Positions 63,768 through 64,000 of a DNA stretch of 64,000 bases are shown here, one piece after another. The stretch comes from Methylophilus sp. DW102 (GTDB lineage Bacteria > Pseudomonadota > Gammaproteobacteria > Burkholderiales > Methylophilaceae): NCBI RefSeq assembly GCF_037076555.1, contig NZ_AP029023.1:2046001-2110000 (forward strand). The letters run 5' to 3'. The first letter of the stretch is position 1. Every line of letters starts with the position of its first letter. The translations under genes and the position numbers were made by a program. The notes beneath the pieces were generated by a model. That model had not been told where the DNA came from. It saw only the letters and a program-made list of their open reading frames with translations, and made no database searches.

Positions 63768-64000
63768 TTAACTGTTGAAGGTATTGCACTGATTAAGGTC
63801 GCCAGACTGCAAGCCTTGCTTGAACCAATATACCCGCTGTGCAGAACTGCCATGGGTGAAACTATCTGGCACCACATAGCCTTGGGCCTGCTTTTGCAAG
63901 GCATCATCGCCAATAGCCGTTGCCGCCTGCAGCGCTTCTTCCACATCGCCGGCTTCCAGCACATGATACTGTTGATCAGCATAATAGGCCCAGACGCCCG
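63768..64000 (-). CDS. YpfJ family neutral zinc metallopeptidase-like protein (partial, C-terminus)
   Basis: The last 77 codons of a gene entering from beyond the window. [20 protein letters not shown], then [20 protein letters not shown] and [20 protein letters not shown], ending in LNQCNTFNS, match the conserved end of the YpfJ/PF04228 family. The HExxH zinc site lies outside the window. Confidence 0.88.
   Translation of the reverse strand, partial: GVWAYYADQQYHVLEAGDVEEALQAATAIGDDALQKQAQGYVVPDSFTHGSSAQRVYWFKQGLQSGDLNQCNTFNS

Overview
The window is a dense chromosomal segment of a Gram-negative bacterium, most likely a betaproteobacterium and perhaps a methylotroph of the Methylophilaceae (inference; no marker gene was compared). 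The pointers are the order thrS-infC-rpmI-rplT-pheS-pheT-ihfA-merR followed by a tRNA-Pro gene, PEP-CTERM surface proteins, an LpxO-type lipid A hydroxylase, and outer-membrane proteins. Nearly all of it is coding.

Layout. 1-3700: a minus-strand pirin/flavodoxin/YceI group faces a LysR regulator, followed by a PsiE-like membrane protein and tadA. 3739-9852: an accessory surface cluster of one TonB-dependent receptor and three PEP-CTERM proteins, two of which are paralogues. 10096-14796: a BI-1 membrane protein, an LpxO-like hydroxylase, nagZ, a methyltransferase and a queuosine-precursor transporter. 14793-19307: a peptide ABC importer (two permeases and a binding protein, no ATPase gene) with an L,D-transpeptidase gene, interrupted by a VIT-type metal transporter on the other strand. 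19309-24752: rlmD, a PolB-like exonuclease, several unrecognised proteins, a striking pair of palindromic operators, and an outer-membrane protein gene broken by one stop codon. 24843-28461: cysM-ydbH-ynbE-ydbL, an envelope lipid-transport module. 28654-33947: a diguanylate cyclase, a cysteine-rich periplasmic protein, dsbB, a lytic transglycosylase and xseA. 34070-45226: kup, an M48 protease, dapD, a GGDEF-EAL protein, an ArsC-like gene, dapE, prmB, thiD and rluB. 45722-51765: an AraC regulator in an AT-rich pocket, recJ and its partner, and a second GGDEF-EAL protein. 51766-60297: a decayed integrase scar beside tRNA-Pro, then the translation operon and tRNA-Val. 60394-64000: a 2OG-Fe(II) oxygenase, an MltB-like transglycosylase, an NAD-dependent epimerase-like protein, a NUDIX hydrolase and the end of a zinc-peptidase-like gene.

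Most unusual item: between dapE and prmB lies a 455-bp unit that holds one PD-(D/E)XK-like GxxExxY gene and is bounded by near-perfect 32-nt inverted repeats. Each arm is three tandem 10-bp units (consensus CACAGATAAA). The left arm runs up to the start codon, and its deviant middle unit contains the gene's Shine-Dalgarno sequence. It looks like a minimal mobile or domesticated cassette.

Other second-look items are the twin TGTATC-N4-GATACA palindromes before a Ser/Thr-rich repeat protein, the probable AUA start codon of infC, the ABC importer without an ATPase beside an L,D-transpeptidase, the single-stop outer-membrane pseudogene, and the PEP-CTERM/TonB cluster. Several genes work on the envelope: NagZ, two lytic transglycosylases, the L,D-transpeptidase, LpxO-like, YdbH/YnbE/YdbL, and DapD/DapE, which supply diaminopimelate. 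Three GGDEF proteins point to cyclic-di-GMP signalling.
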